Below are positions 37,001 to 53,500 of a stretch of 64,000 bases of DNA, one piece after another. The first letter of the stretch is position 1. Each line of letters begins with the position of its first letter. The stretch is from Siphonodentalium dalli. Taxonomy: Eukaryota; Mollusca; Scaphopoda; Gadilida; Siphonodentaliidae. The notes under the pieces are model-generated. The model had not been told where the DNA came from, did no database searches, and saw only the letters and a list, made by a program, of their open reading frames with translations. The stretch spans positions 112,768,004 to 112,832,003 of the forward strand of contig CP136064.1 in assembly GCA_032622095.1 (NCBI GenBank), in the 5' to 3' direction. Position numbers and translations under genes: made by a program.

Positions 37001-40000
37001 TTTTTGAGAAAATTTTGCCCCCACATCAGTGTAAAAATATATGTCCGACTCTGTTAAAATTTCTTTTTCGGACTAAACTGAGAACGGTCATCACGGCTAT
37101 GAAAACCAAATGCCGTTATCTGGAATGATACGGGAGAACAACAGAGTACAATAAAATAGAGGTTCCCCTGTTTATGGGCGGTAACTCTTCAGGGAAAGCG
37201 CGGACACAAGTTTTGATGCCGGTGGGCAGTAGGGCATACCGAGGTGTACATACGGTCCAATTTTCGATGCTCTGCTCCTTATAATTTCCGAGATAATAAA
37301 ATGACATTTTTTCAAATAAAGGGAGATAACTCCACAGGGCAAACGCGGACAATATTCATTATACGTCGATAGGTTAGAACTCTTTGACCCCAACATACGT
37401 ACAAAATTTGAGATTCATACTCCTTATACTTTCAGAGATTAGGGAGTTGTAAAAGTGTCGAGTATAATAATAATAATAATGAAAAATAATCGAAAAAGGG
37501 CCATAACTCCGTCAAAATCCATTCGGCCGAGTTTCCGATACCATTGTACTTAGTAGACCGTGGATGCCTACAATCGCTAGAGATTTCGCGTTCCTACTGC
37601 CCTTAGTTTCTGAGTATTTCCAAATAAACGGAAAACGGCACCAGTACAAAAACAATATACTTCCTTGGTTACACCATGGAAGTATAATAATAGGGCGAAT
37701 CATGAACTGAACAATTCCCAGTTTAGGGATGGAAAATATGAAGTAAGATGATTGTGTACTGTCCTTAACATTTGTGTATTGATCTCAAGTGTTTATAATT
37801 GACCCCACTCCTGCCTCGAAATTGGGTGACGGGATTGGGAAATTGTCACACCAGGCCCAAAATGCAATTTTTGAAGGACCATAACTTCGTGATTTTCCAA
37901 TGGATTTAAAAATTGTTTTCAGTTTTGATATATGCTACTTACTGAGATTGCATATTATAAATTTCATCTGATTCGGAAAAGAAGAACATTTTGGTTATTG
38001 GAAAGAATATGGGCCCATATTCAAACTTTGAGTTCCAAAATCTCCGCCAGTTTTTAACGGATTTACGATCTGTTTTCAGATTTGTTATTAGCGTGTATGG
38101 TAGATGTTATATTCCAAGTTTCATATAATTCGGAGACGAAATAAATTTTGGTACCTCGGACCACCCCTCCCCTGACCCACAACACTGAACCGACACTGGC
38201 AATATTTGGCACACCGCGTGCTCTCTTCAGCCTACACACATTGGCGTATCAGATGACATTCAAAGTTCGACATCTTCGGAGGAGATGTGTTATCAAGCAC
38301 ATGGGCCCAAAATTGCAAAATTTGAGGGCCCCTAACTTTGTCAGTTTTCAATGGAATTTCGAAACAATTGCAGTTTCTAGATCGGGTGGTGTTGTAGATG
38401 TTAAATTCCAAGTTTCATCTTATTCCGATAAGAATTAAAAATTGGTACCACGGACCACCCCTCCCCATACCCACAATAATGAACAGACACTGGCAAAATT
38501 TGGCCCACCGCGTGCACTATTTCGTCCGCACACGTTGGTGTATCAGTTGACATCCAAACTTCGACATCTTCGGAGGAGATAGGGTCACAAGCACATGTCC
38601 CAAACTGCAAAATTTGAGGGCCTATAACTCTTGCAATTCTTATCGGATTTCAAAAATCCTTCTTGGTTTGGGTTTGTTTTTGTTCAGGGAATGCATATAC
38701 TTAAATAGATGAATATCGATCAAAAAAATATTTTTGAGAAAATTTTGCCCCCACATCAGTGTAAAAATATATGTCCGACTCTGTTAAAATTTCTTTTTCG
38801 GACTAAACTGAGAACGGTCATCACGGCTATGAAAACCAAATGCCGTTATCTGGAATGATACGGGAGAACAACAGAGTACAATAAAATAGAGGTTCCCCTG
38901 TTTATGGGCGGTAACTCTTCAGGGAAAGCGCGGACACAAGTTTTGATGCCGGTGGGCAGTAGGGCATACCGAGGTGTACATACGGTCCAATTTTCGATGC
39001 TCTGCTCCTTATAATTTCCGAGATAATAAAATGACATTTTTTCAAATAAAGGGAGATAACTCCACAGGGCAAACGCGGACAATATTCATTATACGTCGAT
39101 AGGTTAGAACTCTTTGACCCCAACATACGTACAAAATTTGAGATTCATACTCCTTATACTTTCAGAGATTAGGGAGTTGTAAAAGTGTCGAGTATAATAA
39201 TAATAATAATGAAAAATAATCGAAAAAGGGCCATAACTCCGTCAAAATCCATTCGGCCGAGTTTCCGATACCATTGTACTTAGTAGACCGTGGATGCCTA
39301 CAATCGCTAGAGATTTCGCGTTCCTACTGCCCTTAGTTTCTGAGTATTTCCAAATAAACGGAAAACGGCACCAGTACAAAAACAATATACTTCCTTGGTT
39401 ACACCATGGAAGTATAATAATAGGGCGAATCATGAACTGAACAATTCCCAGTTTAGGGATGGAAAATATGAAGTAAGATGATTGTGTACTGTCCTTAACA
39501 TTTGTGTATTGATCTCAAGTGTTTATAATTGACCCCACTCCTGCCTCGAAATTGGGTGACGGGATTGGGAAATTGTCACACCAGGCCCAAAATGCAATTT
39601 TTGAAGGACCATAACTTCGTGATTTTCCAATGGATTTAAAAATTGTTTTCAGTTTTGATATATGCTACTTACTGAGATTGCATATTATAAATTTCATCTG
39701 ATTCGGAAAAGAAGAACATTTTGGTTATTGGAAAGAATATGGGCCCATATTCAAACTTTGAGTTCCAAAATCTCCGCCAGTTTTTAACGGATTTACGATC
39801 TGTTTTCAGATTTGTTATTAGCGTGTATGGTAGATGTTATATTCCAAGTTTCATATAATTCGGAGACGAAATAAATTTTGGTACCTCGGACCACCCCTCC
39901 CCTGACCCACAACACTGAACCGACACTGGCAATATTTGGCACACCGCGTGCTCTCTTCAGCCTACACACATTGGCGTATCAGATGACATTCAAAGTTCGA

Positions 40001-43000
40001 CATCTTCGGAGGAGATGTGTTATCAAGCACATGGGCCCAAAATTGCAAAATTTGAGGGCCCCTAACTTTGTCAGTTTTCAATGGAATTTCGAAACAATTG
40101 CAGTTTCTAGATCGGGTGGTGTTGTAGATGTTAAATTCCAAGTTTCATCTTATTCCGATAAGAATTAAAAATTGGTACCACGGACCACCCCTCCCCATAC
40201 CCACAATAATGAACAGACACTGGCAAAATTTGGCCCACCGCGTGCACTATTTCGTCCGCACACGTTGGTGTATCAGTTGACATCCAAACTTCGACATCTT
40301 CGGAGGAGATAGGGTCACAAGCACATGTCCCAAACTGCAAAATTTGAGGGCCTATAACTCTTGCAATTCTTATCGGATTTCAAAAATCCTTCTTGGTTTG
40401 GGTTTGTTTTTGTTCAGGGAATGCATATACTTAAATAGATGAATATCGATAAAAAAAATATTTTTGAGAAAATTTTGCCCCCACATCAGTGTAAAAATAT
40501 ATGTCCGACTCTGTTAAAATTTCTTTTTCGGACTAAACTGAGAACGGTCATCACGGCTATGAAAACCAAATGCCGTTATCTGGAATGATACGGGAGAACA
40601 ACAGAGTACAATAAAATAGAGGTTCCCCTGTTTATGGGCGGTAACTCTTCAGGGAAAGCGCGGACACAAGTTTTGATGCCGGTGGGCAGTAGGGCATACC
40701 GAGGTGTACATACGGTCCAATTTTCGATGCTCTGCTCCTTATAATTTCCGAGATAATAAAATGACATTTTTTCAAATAAAGGGAGATAACTCCACAGGGC
40801 AAACGCGGACAATATTCATTATACGTCGATAGGTTAGAACTCTTTGACCCCAACATACGTACAAAATTTGAGATTCATACTCCTTATACTTTCAGAGATT
40901 AGGGAGTTGTAAAAGTGTCGAGTATAATAATAATAATAATGAAAAATAATCGAAAAAGGGCCATAACTCCGTCAAAATCCATTCGGCCGAGTTTCCGATA
41001 CCATTGTACTTAGTAGACCGTGGATGCCTACAATCGCTAGAGATTTCGCGTTCCTACTGCCCTTAGTTTCTGAGTATTTCCAAATAAACGGAAAACGGCA
41101 CCAGTACAAAAACAATATACTTCCTTGGTTACACCATGGAAGTATAATAATAGGGCGAATCATGAACTGAACAATTCCCAGTTTAGGGATGGAAAATATG
41201 AAGTAAGATGATTGTGTACTGTCCTTAACATTTGTGTATTGATCTCAAGTGTTTATAATTGACCCCACTCCTGCCTCGAAATTGGGTGACGGGATTGGGA
41301 AATTGTCACACCAGGCCCAAAATGCAATTTTTGAAGGACCATAACTTCGTGATTTTCCAATGGATTTAAAAATTGTTTTCAGTTTTGATATATGCTACTT
41401 ACTGAGATTGCATATTATAAATTTCATCTGATTCGGAAAAGAAGAACATTTTGGTTATTGGAAAGAATATGGGCCCATATTCAAACTTTGAGTTCCAAAA
41501 TCTCCGCCAGTTTTTAACGGATTTACGATCTGTTTTCAGATTTGTTATTAGCGTGTATGGTAGATGTTATATTCCAAGTTTCATATAATTCGGAGACGAA
41601 ATAAATTTTGGTACCTCGGACCACCCCTCCCCTGACCCACAACACTGAACCGACACTGGCAATATTTGGCACACCGCGTGCTCTCTTCAGCCTACACACA
41701 TTGGCGTATCAGATGACATTCAAAGTTCGACATCTTCGGAGGAGATGTGTTATCAAGCACATGGGCCCAAAATTGCAAAATTTGAGGGCCCCTAACTTTG
41801 TCAGTTTTCAATGGAATTTCGAAACAATTGCAGTTTCTAGATCGGGTGGTGTTGTAGATGTTAAATTCCAAGTTTCATCTTATTCCGATAAGAATTAAAA
41901 ATTGGTACCACGGACCACCCCTCCCCATACCCACAATAATGAACAGACACTGGCAAAATTTGGCCCACCGCGTGCACTATTTCGTCCGCACACGTTGGTG
42001 TATCAGTTGACATCCAAACTTCGACATCTTCGGAGGAGATAGGGTCACAAGCACATGTCCCAAACTGCAAAATTTGAGGGCCTATAACTCTTGCAATTCT
42101 TATCGGATTTCAAAAATCCTTCTTGGTTTGGGTTTGTTTTTGTTCAGGGAATGCATATACTTAAATAGATGAATATCGATCAAAAAAATATTTTTGAGAA
42201 AATTTTGCCCCCACATCAGTGTAAAAATATATGTCCGACTCTGTTAAAATTTCTTTTTCGGACTAAACTGAGAACGGTCATCACGGCTATGAAAACCAAA
42301 TGCCGTTATCTGGAATGATACGGGAGAACAACAGAGTACAATAAAATAGAGGTTCCCCTGTTTATGGGCGGTAACTCTTCAGGGAAAGCGCGGACACAAG
42401 TTTTGATGCCGGTGGGCAGTAGGGCATACCGAGGTGTACATACGGTCCAATTTTCGATGCTCTGCTCCTTATAATTTCCGAGATAATAAAATGACATTTT
42501 TTCAAATAAAGGGAGATAACTCCACAGGGCAAACGCGGACAATATTCATTATACGTCGATAGGTTAGAACTCTTTGACCCCAACATACGTACAAAATTTG
42601 AGATTCATACTCCTTATACTTTCAGAGATTAGGGAGTTGTAAAAGTGTCGAGTATAATAATAATAATAATGAAAAATAATCGAAAAAGGGCCATAACTCC
42701 GTCAAAATCCATTCGGCCGAGTTTCCGATACCATTGTACTTAGTAGACCGTGGATGCCTACAATCGCTAGAGATTTCGCGTTCCTACTGCCCTTAGTTTC
42801 TGAGTATTTCCAAATAAACGGAAAACGGCACCAGTACAAAAACAATATACTTCCTTGGTTACACCATGGAAGTATAATAATAGGGCGAATCATGAACTGA
42901 ACAATTCCCAGTTTAGGGATGGAAAATATGAAGTAAGATGATTGTGTACTGTCCTTAACATTTGTGTATTGATCTCAAGTGTTTATAATTGACCCCACTC

Positions 43001-45814
43001 CTGCCTCGAAATTGGGTGACGGGATTGGGAAATTGTCACACCAGGCCCAAAATGCAATTTTTGAAGGACCATAACTTCGTGATTTTCCAATGGATTTAAA
43101 AATTGTTTTCAGTTTTGATATATGCTACTTACTGAGATTGCATATTATAAATTTCATCTGATTCGGAAAAGAAGAACATTTTGGTTATTGGAAAGAATAT
43201 GGGCCCATATTCAAACTTTGAGTTCCAAAATCTCCGCCAGTTTTTAACGGATTTACGATCTGTTTTCAGATTTGTTATTAGCGTGTATGGTAGATGTTAT
43301 ATTCCAAGTTTCATATAATTCGGAGACGAAATAAATTTTGGTACCTCGGACCACCCCTCCCCTGACCCACAACACTGAACCGACACTGGCAATATTTGGC
43401 ACACCGCGTGCTCTCTTCAGCCTACACACATTGGCGTATCAGATGACATTCAAAGTTCGACATCTTCGGAGGAGATGTGTTATCAAGCACATGGGCCCAA
43501 AATTGCAAAATTTGAGGGCCCCTAACTTTGTCAGTTTTCAATGGAATTTCGAAACAATTGCAGTTTCTAGATCGGGTGGTGTTGTAGATGTTAAATTCCA
43601 AGTTTCATCTTATTCCGATAAGAATTAAAAATTGGTACCACGGACCACCCCTCCCCATACCCACAATAATGAACAGACACTGGCAAAATTTGGCCCACCG
43701 CGTGCACTATTTCGTCCGCACACGTTGGTGTATCAGTTGACATCCAAACTTCGACATCTTCGGAGGAGATAGGGTCACAAGCACATGTCCCAAACTGCAA
43801 AATTTGAGGGCCTATAACTCTTGCAATTCTTATCGGATTTCAAAAATCCTTCTTGGTTTGGGTTTGTTTTTGTTCAGGGAATGCATATACTTAAATAGAT
43901 GAATATCGATCAAAAAAATATTTTTGAGAAAATTTTGCCCCCACATCAGTGTAAAAATATATGTCCGACTCTGTTAAAATTTCTTTTTCGGACTAAACTG
44001 AGAACGGTCATCACGGCTATGAAAACCAAATGCCGTTATCTGGAATGATACGGGAGAACAACAGAGTACAATAAAATAGAGGTTCCCCTGTTTATGGGCG
44101 GTAACTCTTCAGGGAAAGCGCGGACACAAGTTTTGATGCCGGTGGGCAGTAGGGCATACCGAGGTGTACATACGGTCCAATTTTCGATGCTCTGCTCCTT
44201 ATAATTTCCGAGATAATAAAATGACATTTTTTCAAATAAAGGGAGATAACTCCACAGGGCAAACGCGGACAATATTCATTATACGTCGATAGGTTAGAAC
44301 TCTTTGACCCCAACATACGTACAAAATTTGAGATTCATACTCCTTATACTTTCAGAGATTAGGGAGTTGTAAAAGTGTCGAGTATAATAATAATAATAAT
44401 GAAAAATAATCGAAAAAGGGCCATAACTCCGTCAAAATCCATTCGGCCGAGTTTCCGATACCATTGTACTTAGTAGACCGTGGATGCCTACAATCGCTAG
44501 AGATTTCGCGTTCCTACTGCCCTTAGTTTCTGAGTATTTCCAAATAAACGGAAAACGGCACCAGTACAAAAACAATATACTTCCTTGGTTACACCATGGA
44601 AGTATAATAATAGGGCGAATCATGAACTGAACAATTCCCAGTTTAGGGATGGAAAATATGAAGTAAGATGATTGTGTACTGTCCTTAACATTTGTGTATT
44701 GATCTCAAGTGTTTATAATTGACCCCACTCCTGCCTCGAAATTGGGTGACGGGATTGGGAAATTGTCACACCAGGCCCAAAATGCAATTTTTGAAGGACC
44801 ATAACTTCGTGATTTTCCAATGGATTTAAAAATTGTTTTCAGTTTTGATATATGCTACTTACTGAGATTGCATATTATAAATTTCATCTGATTCGGAAAA
44901 GAAGAACATTTTGGTTATTGGAAAGAATATGGGCCCATATTCAAACTTTGAGTTCCAAAATCTCCGCCAGTTTTTAACGGATTTACGATCTGTTTTCAGA
45001 TTTGTTATTAGCGTGTATGGTAGATGTTATATTCCAAGTTTCATATAATTCGGAGACGAAATAAATTTTGGTACCTCGGACCACCCCTCCCCTGACCCAC
45101 AACACTGAACCGACACTGGCAATATTTGGCACACCGCGTGCTCTCTTCAGCCTACACACATTGGCGTATCAGATGACATTCAAAGTTCGACATCTTCGGA
45201 GGAGATGTGTTATCAAGCACATGGGCCCAAAATTGCAAAATTTGAGGGCCCCTAACTTTGTCAGTTTTCAATGGAATTTCGAAACAATTGCAGTTTCTAG
45301 ATCGGGTGGTGTTGTAGATGTTAAATTCCAAGTTTCATCTTATTCCGATAAGAATTAAAAATTGGTACCACGGACCACCCCTCCCCATACCCACAATAAT
45401 GAACAGACACTGGCAAAATTTGGCCCACCGCGTGCACTATTTCGTCCGCACACGTTGGTGTATCAGTTGACATCCAAACTTCGACATCTTCGGAGGAGAT
45501 AGGGTCACAAGCACATGTCCCAAACTGCAAAATTTGAGGGCCTATAACTCTTGCAATTCTTATCGGATTTCAAAAATCCTTCTTGGTTTGGGTTTGTTTT
45601 TGTTCAGGGAATGCATATACTTAAATAGATGAATATCGATCAAAAAAATATTTTTGAGAAAATTTTGCCCCCACATCAGTGTAAAAATATATGTCCGACT
45701 CTGTTAAAATTTCTTTTTCGGACTAAACTGAGAACGGTCATCACGGCTATGAAAACCAAATGCCGTTATCTGGAATGATACGGGAGAACAACAGAGTACA
45801 ATAAAATAGAGGTT

Positions 45815-47543
45815 CCCCTGTTTATGGGCGGTAACTCTTCAGGGAAAGCGCGGACACAAGTTTTGATGCCGGTGGGCAGTAGGGCATACCGAGGTGTACA
45901 TACGGTCCAATTTTCGATGCTCTGCTCCTTATAATTTCCGAGATAATAAAATGACATTTTTTCAAATAAAGGGAGATAACTCCACAGGGCAAACGCGGAC
46001 AATATTCATTATACGTCGATAGGTTAGAACTCTTTGACCCCAACATACGTACAAAATTTGAGATTCATACTCCTTATACTTTCAGAGATTAGGGAGTTGT
46101 AAAAGTGTCGAGTATAATAATAATAATAATGAAAAATAATCGAAAAAGGGCCATAACTCCGTCAAAATCCATTCGGCCGAGTTTCCGATACCATTGTACT
46201 TAGTAGACCGTGGATGCCTACAATCGCTAGAGATTTCGCGTTCCTACTGCCCTTAGTTTCTGAGTATTTCCAAATAAACGGAAAACGGCACCAGTACAAA
46301 AACAATATACTTCCTTGGTTACACCATGGAAGTATAATAATAGGGCGAATCATGAACTGAACAATTCCCAGTTTAGGGATGGAAAATATGAAGTAAGATG
46401 ATTGTGTACTGTCCTTAACATTTGTGTATTGATCTCAAGTGTTTATAATTGACCCCACTCCTGCCTCGAAATTGGGTGACGGGATTGGGAAATTGTCACA
46501 CCAGGCCCAAAATGCAATTTTGAAGGACCATAACTTCGTGATTTTCCAATGGATTTAAAAATTGTTTTCAGTTTTGATATATGCTACTTACTGAGATTGC
46601 ATATTATAAATTTCATCTGATTCGGAAAAGAAGAACATTTTGGTTATTGGAAAGAATATGGGCCCATATTCAAACTTTGAGTTCCAAAATCTCCGCCAGT
46701 TTTTAACGGATTTACGATCTGTTTTCAGATTTGTTATTAGCGTGTATGGTAGATGTTATATTCCAAGTTTCATATAATTCGGAGACGAAATAAATTTTGG
46801 TACCTCGGACCACCCCTCCCCTGACCCACAACACTGAACCGACACTGGCAATATTTGGCACACCGCGTGCTCTCTTCAGCCTACACACATTGGCGTATCA
46901 GATGACATTCAAAGTTCGACATCTTCGGAGGAGATGTGTTATCAAGCACATGGGCCCAAAATTGCAAAATTTGAGGGCCCCTAACTTTGTCAGTTTTCAA
47001 TGGAATTTCGAAACAATTGCAGTTTCTAGATCGGGTGGTGTTGTAGATGTTAAATTCCAAGTTTCATCTTATTCCGATAAGAATTAAAAATTGGTACCAC
47101 GGACCACCCCTCCCCATACCCACAATAATGAACAGACACTGGCAAAATTTGGCCCACCGCGTGCACTATTTCGTCCGCACACGTTGGTGTATCAGTTGAC
47201 ATCCAAACTTCGACATCTTCGGAGGAGATAGGGTCACAAGCACATGTCCCAAACTGCAAAATTTGAGGGCCTATAACTCTTGCAATTCTTATCGGATTTC
47301 AAAAATCCTTCTTGGTTTGGGTTTGTTTTTGTTCAGGGAATGCATATACTTAAATAGATGAATATCGATCAAAAAAATATTTTTGAGAAAATTTTGCCCC
47401 CACATCAGTGTAAAAATATATGTCCGACTCTGTTAAAATTTCTTTTTCGGACTAAACTGAGAACGGTCATCACGGCTATGAAAACCAAATGCCGTTATCT
47501 GGAATGATACGGGAGAACAACAGAGTACAATAAAATAGAGGTT
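45815..47543 (+). repeat. Array B copy 16, 1-base-shorter copy
   Basis: This copy lacks one T in the ATGCAATTTTTGAAGG run (near 46516), which alone gives the 1729-bp length. Copy 2 (21595-23323) is likewise 1729 bp because of a missing A at CAAATAACGG (near 22054). Copy 17 has a private C-to-T-like change giving AAATAAACTG near 48007. These private changes help to anchor individual copies in an assembly. Confidence 0.8.
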
Positions 47544-50500
47544 CCCCTGTTTATGGGCGGTAACTCTTCAGGGAAAGCGCGGACACAAGTTTTGATGCCG
47601 GTGGGCAGTAGGGCATACCGAGGTGTACATACGGTCCAATTTTCGATGCTCTGCTCCTTATAATTTCCGAGATAATAAAATGACATTTTTTCAAATAAAG
47701 GGAGATAACTCCACAGGGCAAACGCGGACAATATTCATTATACGTCGATAGGTTAGAACTCTTTGACCCCAACATACGTACAAAATTTGAGATTCATACT
47801 CCTTATACTTTCAGAGATTAGGGAGTTGTAAAAGTGTCGAGTATAATAATAATAATAATGAAAAATAATCGAAAAAGGGCCATAACTCCGTCAAAATCCA
47901 TTCGGCCGAGTTTCCGATACCATTGTACTTAGTAGACCGTGGATGCCTACAATCGCTAGAGATTTCGCGTTCCTACTGCCCTTAGTTTCTGAGTATTTCC
48001 AAATAAACTGAAAACGGCACCAGTACAAAAACAATATACTTCCTTGGTTACACCATGGAAGTATAATAATAGGGCGAATCATGAACTGAACAATTCCCAG
48101 TTTAGGGATGGAAAATATGAAGTAAGATGATTGTGTACTGTCCTTAACATTTGTGTATTGATCTCAAGTGTTTATAATTGACCCCACTCCTGCCTCGAAA
48201 TTGGGTGACGGGATTGGGAAATTGTCACACCAGGCCCAAAATGCAATTTTTGAAGGACCATAACTTCGTGATTTTCCAATGGATTTAAAAATTGTTTTCA
48301 GTTTTGATATATGCTACTTACTGAGATTGCATATTATAAATTTCATCTGATTCGGAAAAGAAGAACATTTTGGTTATTGGAAAGAATATGGGCCCATATT
48401 CAAACTTTGAGTTCCAAAATCTCCGCCAGTTTTTAACGGATTTACGATCTGTTTTCAGATTTGTTATTAGCGTGTATGGTAGATGTTATATTCCAAGTTT
48501 CATATAATTCGGAGACGAAATAAATTTTGGTACCTCGGACCACCCCTCCCCTGACCCACAACACTGAACCGACACTGGCAATATTTGGCACACCGCGTGC
48601 TCTCTTCAGCCTACACACATTGGCGTATCAGATGACATTCAAAGTTCGACATCTTCGGAGGAGATGTGTTATCAAGCACATGGGCCCAAAATTGCAAAAT
48701 TTGAGGGCCCCTAACTTTGTCAGTTTTCAATGGAATTTCGAAACAATTGCAGTTTCTAGATCGGGTGGTGTTGTAGATGTTAAATTCCAAGTTTCATCTT
48801 ATTCCGATAAGAATTAAAAATTGGTACCACGGACCACCCCTCCCCATACCCACAATAATGAACAGACACTGGCAAAATTTGGCCCACCGCGTGCACTATT
48901 TCGTCCGCACACGTTGGTGTATCAGTTGACATCCAAACTTCGACATCTTCGGAGGAGATAGGGTCACAAGCACATGTCCCAAACTGCAAAATTTGAGGGC
49001 CTATAACTCTTGCAATTCTTATCGGATTTCAAAAATCCTTCTTGGTTTGGGTTTGTTTTTGTTCAGGGAATGCATATACTTAAATAGATGAATATCGATC
49101 AAAAAAATATTTTTGAGAAAATTTTGCCCCCACATCAGTGTAAAAATATATGTCCGACTCTGTTAAAATTTCTTTTTCGGACTAAACTGAGAACGGTCAT
49201 CACGGCTATGAAAACCAAATGCCGTTATCTGGAATGATACGGGAGAACAACAGAGTACAATAAAATAGAGGTTCCCCTGTTTATGGGCGGTAACTCTTCA
49301 GGGAAAGCGCGGACACAAGTTTTGATGCCGGTGGGCAGTAGGGCATACCGAGGTGTACATACGGTCCAATTTTCGATGCTCTGCTCCTTATAATTTCCGA
49401 GATAATAAAATGACATTTTTTCAAATAAAGGGAGATAACTCCACAGGGCAAACGCGGACAATATTCATTATACGTCGATAGGTTAGAACTCTTTGACCCC
49501 AACATACGTACAAAATTTGAGATTCATACTCCTTATACTTTCAGAGATTAGGGAGTTGTAAAAGTGTCGAGTATAATAATAATAATAATGAAAAATAATC
49601 GAAAAAGGGCCATAACTCCGTCAAAATCCATTCGGCCGAGTTTCCGATACCATTGTACTTAGTAGACCGTGGATGCCTACAATCGCTAGAGATTTCGCGT
49701 TCCTACTGCCCTTAGTTTCTGAGTATTTCCAAATAAACGGAAAACGGCACCAGTACAAAAACAATATACTTCCTTGGTTACACCATGGAAGTATAATAAT
49801 AGGGCGAATCATGAACTGAACAATTCCCAGTTTAGGGATGGAAAATATGAAGTAAGATGATTGTGTACTGTCCTTAACATTTGTGTATTGATCTCAAGTG
49901 TTTATAATTGACCCCACTCCTGCCTCGAAATTGGGTGACGGGATTGGGAAATTGTCACACCAGGCCCAAAATGCAATTTTTGAAGGACCATAACTTCGTG
50001 ATTTTCCAATGGATTTAAAAATTGTTTTCAGTTTTGATATATGCTACTTACTGAGATTGCATATTATAAATTTCATCTGATTCGGAAAAGAAGAACATTT
50101 TGGTTATTGGAAAGAATATGGGCCCATATTCAAACTTTGAGTTCCAAAATCTCCGCCAGTTTTTAACGGATTTACGATCTGTTTTCAGATTTGTTATTAG
50201 CGTGTATGGTAGATGTTATATTCCAAGTTTCATATAATTCGGAGACGAAATAAATTTTGGTACCTCGGACCACCCCTCCCCTGACCCACAACACTGAACC
50301 GACACTGGCAATATTTGGCACACCGCGTGCTCTCTTCAGCCTACACACATTGGCGTATCAGATGACATTCAAAGTTCGACATCTTCGGAGGAGATGTGTT
50401 ATCAAGCACATGGGCCCAAAATTGCAAAATTTGAGGGCCCCTAACTTTGTCAGTTTTCAATGGAATTTCGAAACAATTGCAGTTTCTAGATCGGGTGGTG

Positions 50501-53500
50501 TTGTAGATGTTAAATTCCAAGTTTCATCTTATTCCGATAAGAATTAAAAATTGGTACCACGGACCACCCCTCCCCATACCCACAATAATGAACAGACACT
50601 GGCAAAATTTGGCCCACCGCGTGCACTATTTCGTCCGCACACGTTGGTGTATCAGTTGACATCCAAACTTCGACATCTTCGGAGGAGATAGGGTCACAAG
50701 CACATGTCCCAAACTGCAAAATTTGAGGGCCTATAACTCTTGCAATTCTTATCGGATTTCAAAAATCCTTCTTGGTTTGGGTTTGTTTTTGTTCAGGGAA
50801 TGCATATACTTAAATAGATGAATATCGATCAAAAAAATATTTTTGAGAAAATTTTGCCCCCACATCAGTGTAAAAATATATGTCCGACTCTGTTAAAATT
50901 TCTTTTTCGGACTAAACTGAGAACGGTCATCACGGCTATGAAAACCAAATGCCGTTATCTGGAATGATACGGGAGAACAACAGAGTACAATAAAATAGAG
51001 GTTCCCCTGTTTATGGGCGGTAACTCTTCAGGGAAAGCGCGGACACAAGTTTTGATGCCGGTGGGCAGTAGGGCATACCGAGGTGTACATACGGTCCAAT
51101 TTTCGATGCTCTGCTCCTTATAATTTCCGAGATAATAAAATGACATTTTTTCAAATAAAGGGAGATAACTCCACAGGGCAAACGCGGACAATATTCATTA
51201 TACGTCGATAGGTTAGAACTCTTTGACCCCAACATACGTACAAAATTTGAGATTCATACTCCTTATACTTTCAGAGATTAGGGAGTTGTAAAAGTGTCGA
51301 GTATAATAATAATAATAATGAAAAATAATCGAAAAAGGGCCATAACTCCGTCAAAATCCATTCGGCCGAGTTTCCGATACCATTGTACTTAGTAGACCGT
51401 GGATGCCTACAATCGCTAGAGATTTCGCGTTCCTACTGCCCTTAGTTTCTGAGTATTTCCAAATAAACGGAAAACGGCACCAGTACAAAAACAATATACT
51501 TCCTTGGTTACACCATGGAAGTATAATAATAGGGCGAATCATGAACTGAACAATTCCCAGTTTAGGGATGGAAAATATGAAGTAAGATGATTGTGTACTG
51601 TCCTTAACATTTGTGTATTGATCTCAAGTGTTTATAATTGACCCCACTCCTGCCTCGAAATTGGGTGACGGGATTGGGAAATTGTCACACCAGGCCCAAA
51701 ATGCAATTTTTGAAGGACCATAACTTCGTGATTTTCCAATGGATTTAAAAATTGTTTTCAGTTTTGATATATGCTACTTACTGAGATTGCATATTATAAA
51801 TTTCATCTGATTCGGAAAAGAAGAACATTTTGGTTATTGGAAAGAATATGGGCCCATATTCAAACTTTGAGTTCCAAAATCTCCGCCAGTTTTTAACGGA
51901 TTTACGATCTGTTTTCAGATTTGTTATTAGCGTGTATGGTAGATGTTATATTCCAAGTTTCATATAATTCGGAGACGAAATAAATTTTGGTACCTCGGAC
52001 CACCCCTCCCCTGACCCACAACACTGAACCGACACTGGCAATATTTGGCACACCGCGTGCTCTCTTCAGCCTACACACATTGGCGTATCAGATGACATTC
52101 AAAGTTCGACATCTTCGGAGGAGATGTGTTATCAAGCACATGGGCCCAAAATTGCAAAATTTGAGGGCCCCTAACTTTGTCAGTTTTCAATGGAATTTCG
52201 AAACAATTGCAGTTTCTAGATCGGGTGGTGTTGTAGATGTTAAATTCCAAGTTTCATCTTATTCCGATAAGAATTAAAAATTGGTACCACGGACCACCCC
52301 TCCCCATACCCACAATAATGAACAGACACTGGCAAAATTTGGCCCACCGCGTGCACTATTTCGTCCGCACACGTTGGTGTATCAGTTGACATCCAAACTT
52401 CGACATCTTCGGAGGAGATAGGGTCACAAGCACATGTCCCAAACTGCAAAATTTGAGGGCCTATAACTCTTGCAATTCTTATCGGATTTCAAAAATCCTT
52501 CTTGGTTTGGGTTTGTTTTTGTTCAGGGAATGCATATACTTAAATAGATGAATATCGATCAAAAAAATATTTTTGAGAAAATTTTGCCCCCACATCAGTG
52601 TAAAAATATATGTCCGACTCTGTTAAAATTTCTTTTTCGGACTAAACTGAGAACGGTCATCACGGCTATGAAAACCAAATGCCGTTATCTGGAATGATAC
52701 GGGAGAACAACAGAGTACAATAAAATAGAGGTTCCCCTGTTTATGGGCGGTAACTCTTCAGGGAAAGCGCGGACACAAGTTTTGATGCCGGTGGGCAGTA
52801 GGGCATACCGAGGTGTACATACGGTCCAATTTTCGATGCTCTGCTCCTTATAATTTCCGAGATAATAAAATGACATTTTTTCAAATAAAGGGAGATAACT
52901 CCACAGGGCAAACGCGGACAATATTCATTATACGTCGATAGGTTAGAACTCTTTGACCCCAACATACGTACAAAATTTGAGATTCATACTCCTTATACTT
53001 TCAGAGATTAGGGAGTTGTAAAAGTGTCGAGTATAATAATAATAATAATGAAAAATAATCGAAAAAGGGCCATAACTCCGTCAAAATCCATTCGGCCGAG
53101 TTTCCGATACCATTGTACTTAGTAGACCGTGGATGCCTACAATCGCTAGAGATTTCGCGTTCCTACTGCCCTTAGTTTCTGAGTATTTCCAAATAAACGG
53201 AAAACGGCACCAGTACAAAAACAATATACTTCCTTGGTTACACCATGGAAGTATAATAATAGGGCGAATCATGAACTGAACAATTCCCAGTTTAGGGATG
53301 GAAAATATGAAGTAAGATGATTGTGTACTGTCCTTAACATTTGTGTATTGATCTCAAGTGTTTATAATTGACCCCACTCCTGCCTCGAAATTGGGTGACG
53401 GGATTGGGAAATTGTCACACCAGGCCCAAAATGCAATTTTTGAAGGACCATAACTTCGTGATTTTCCAATGGATTTAAAAATTGTTTTCAGTTTTGATAT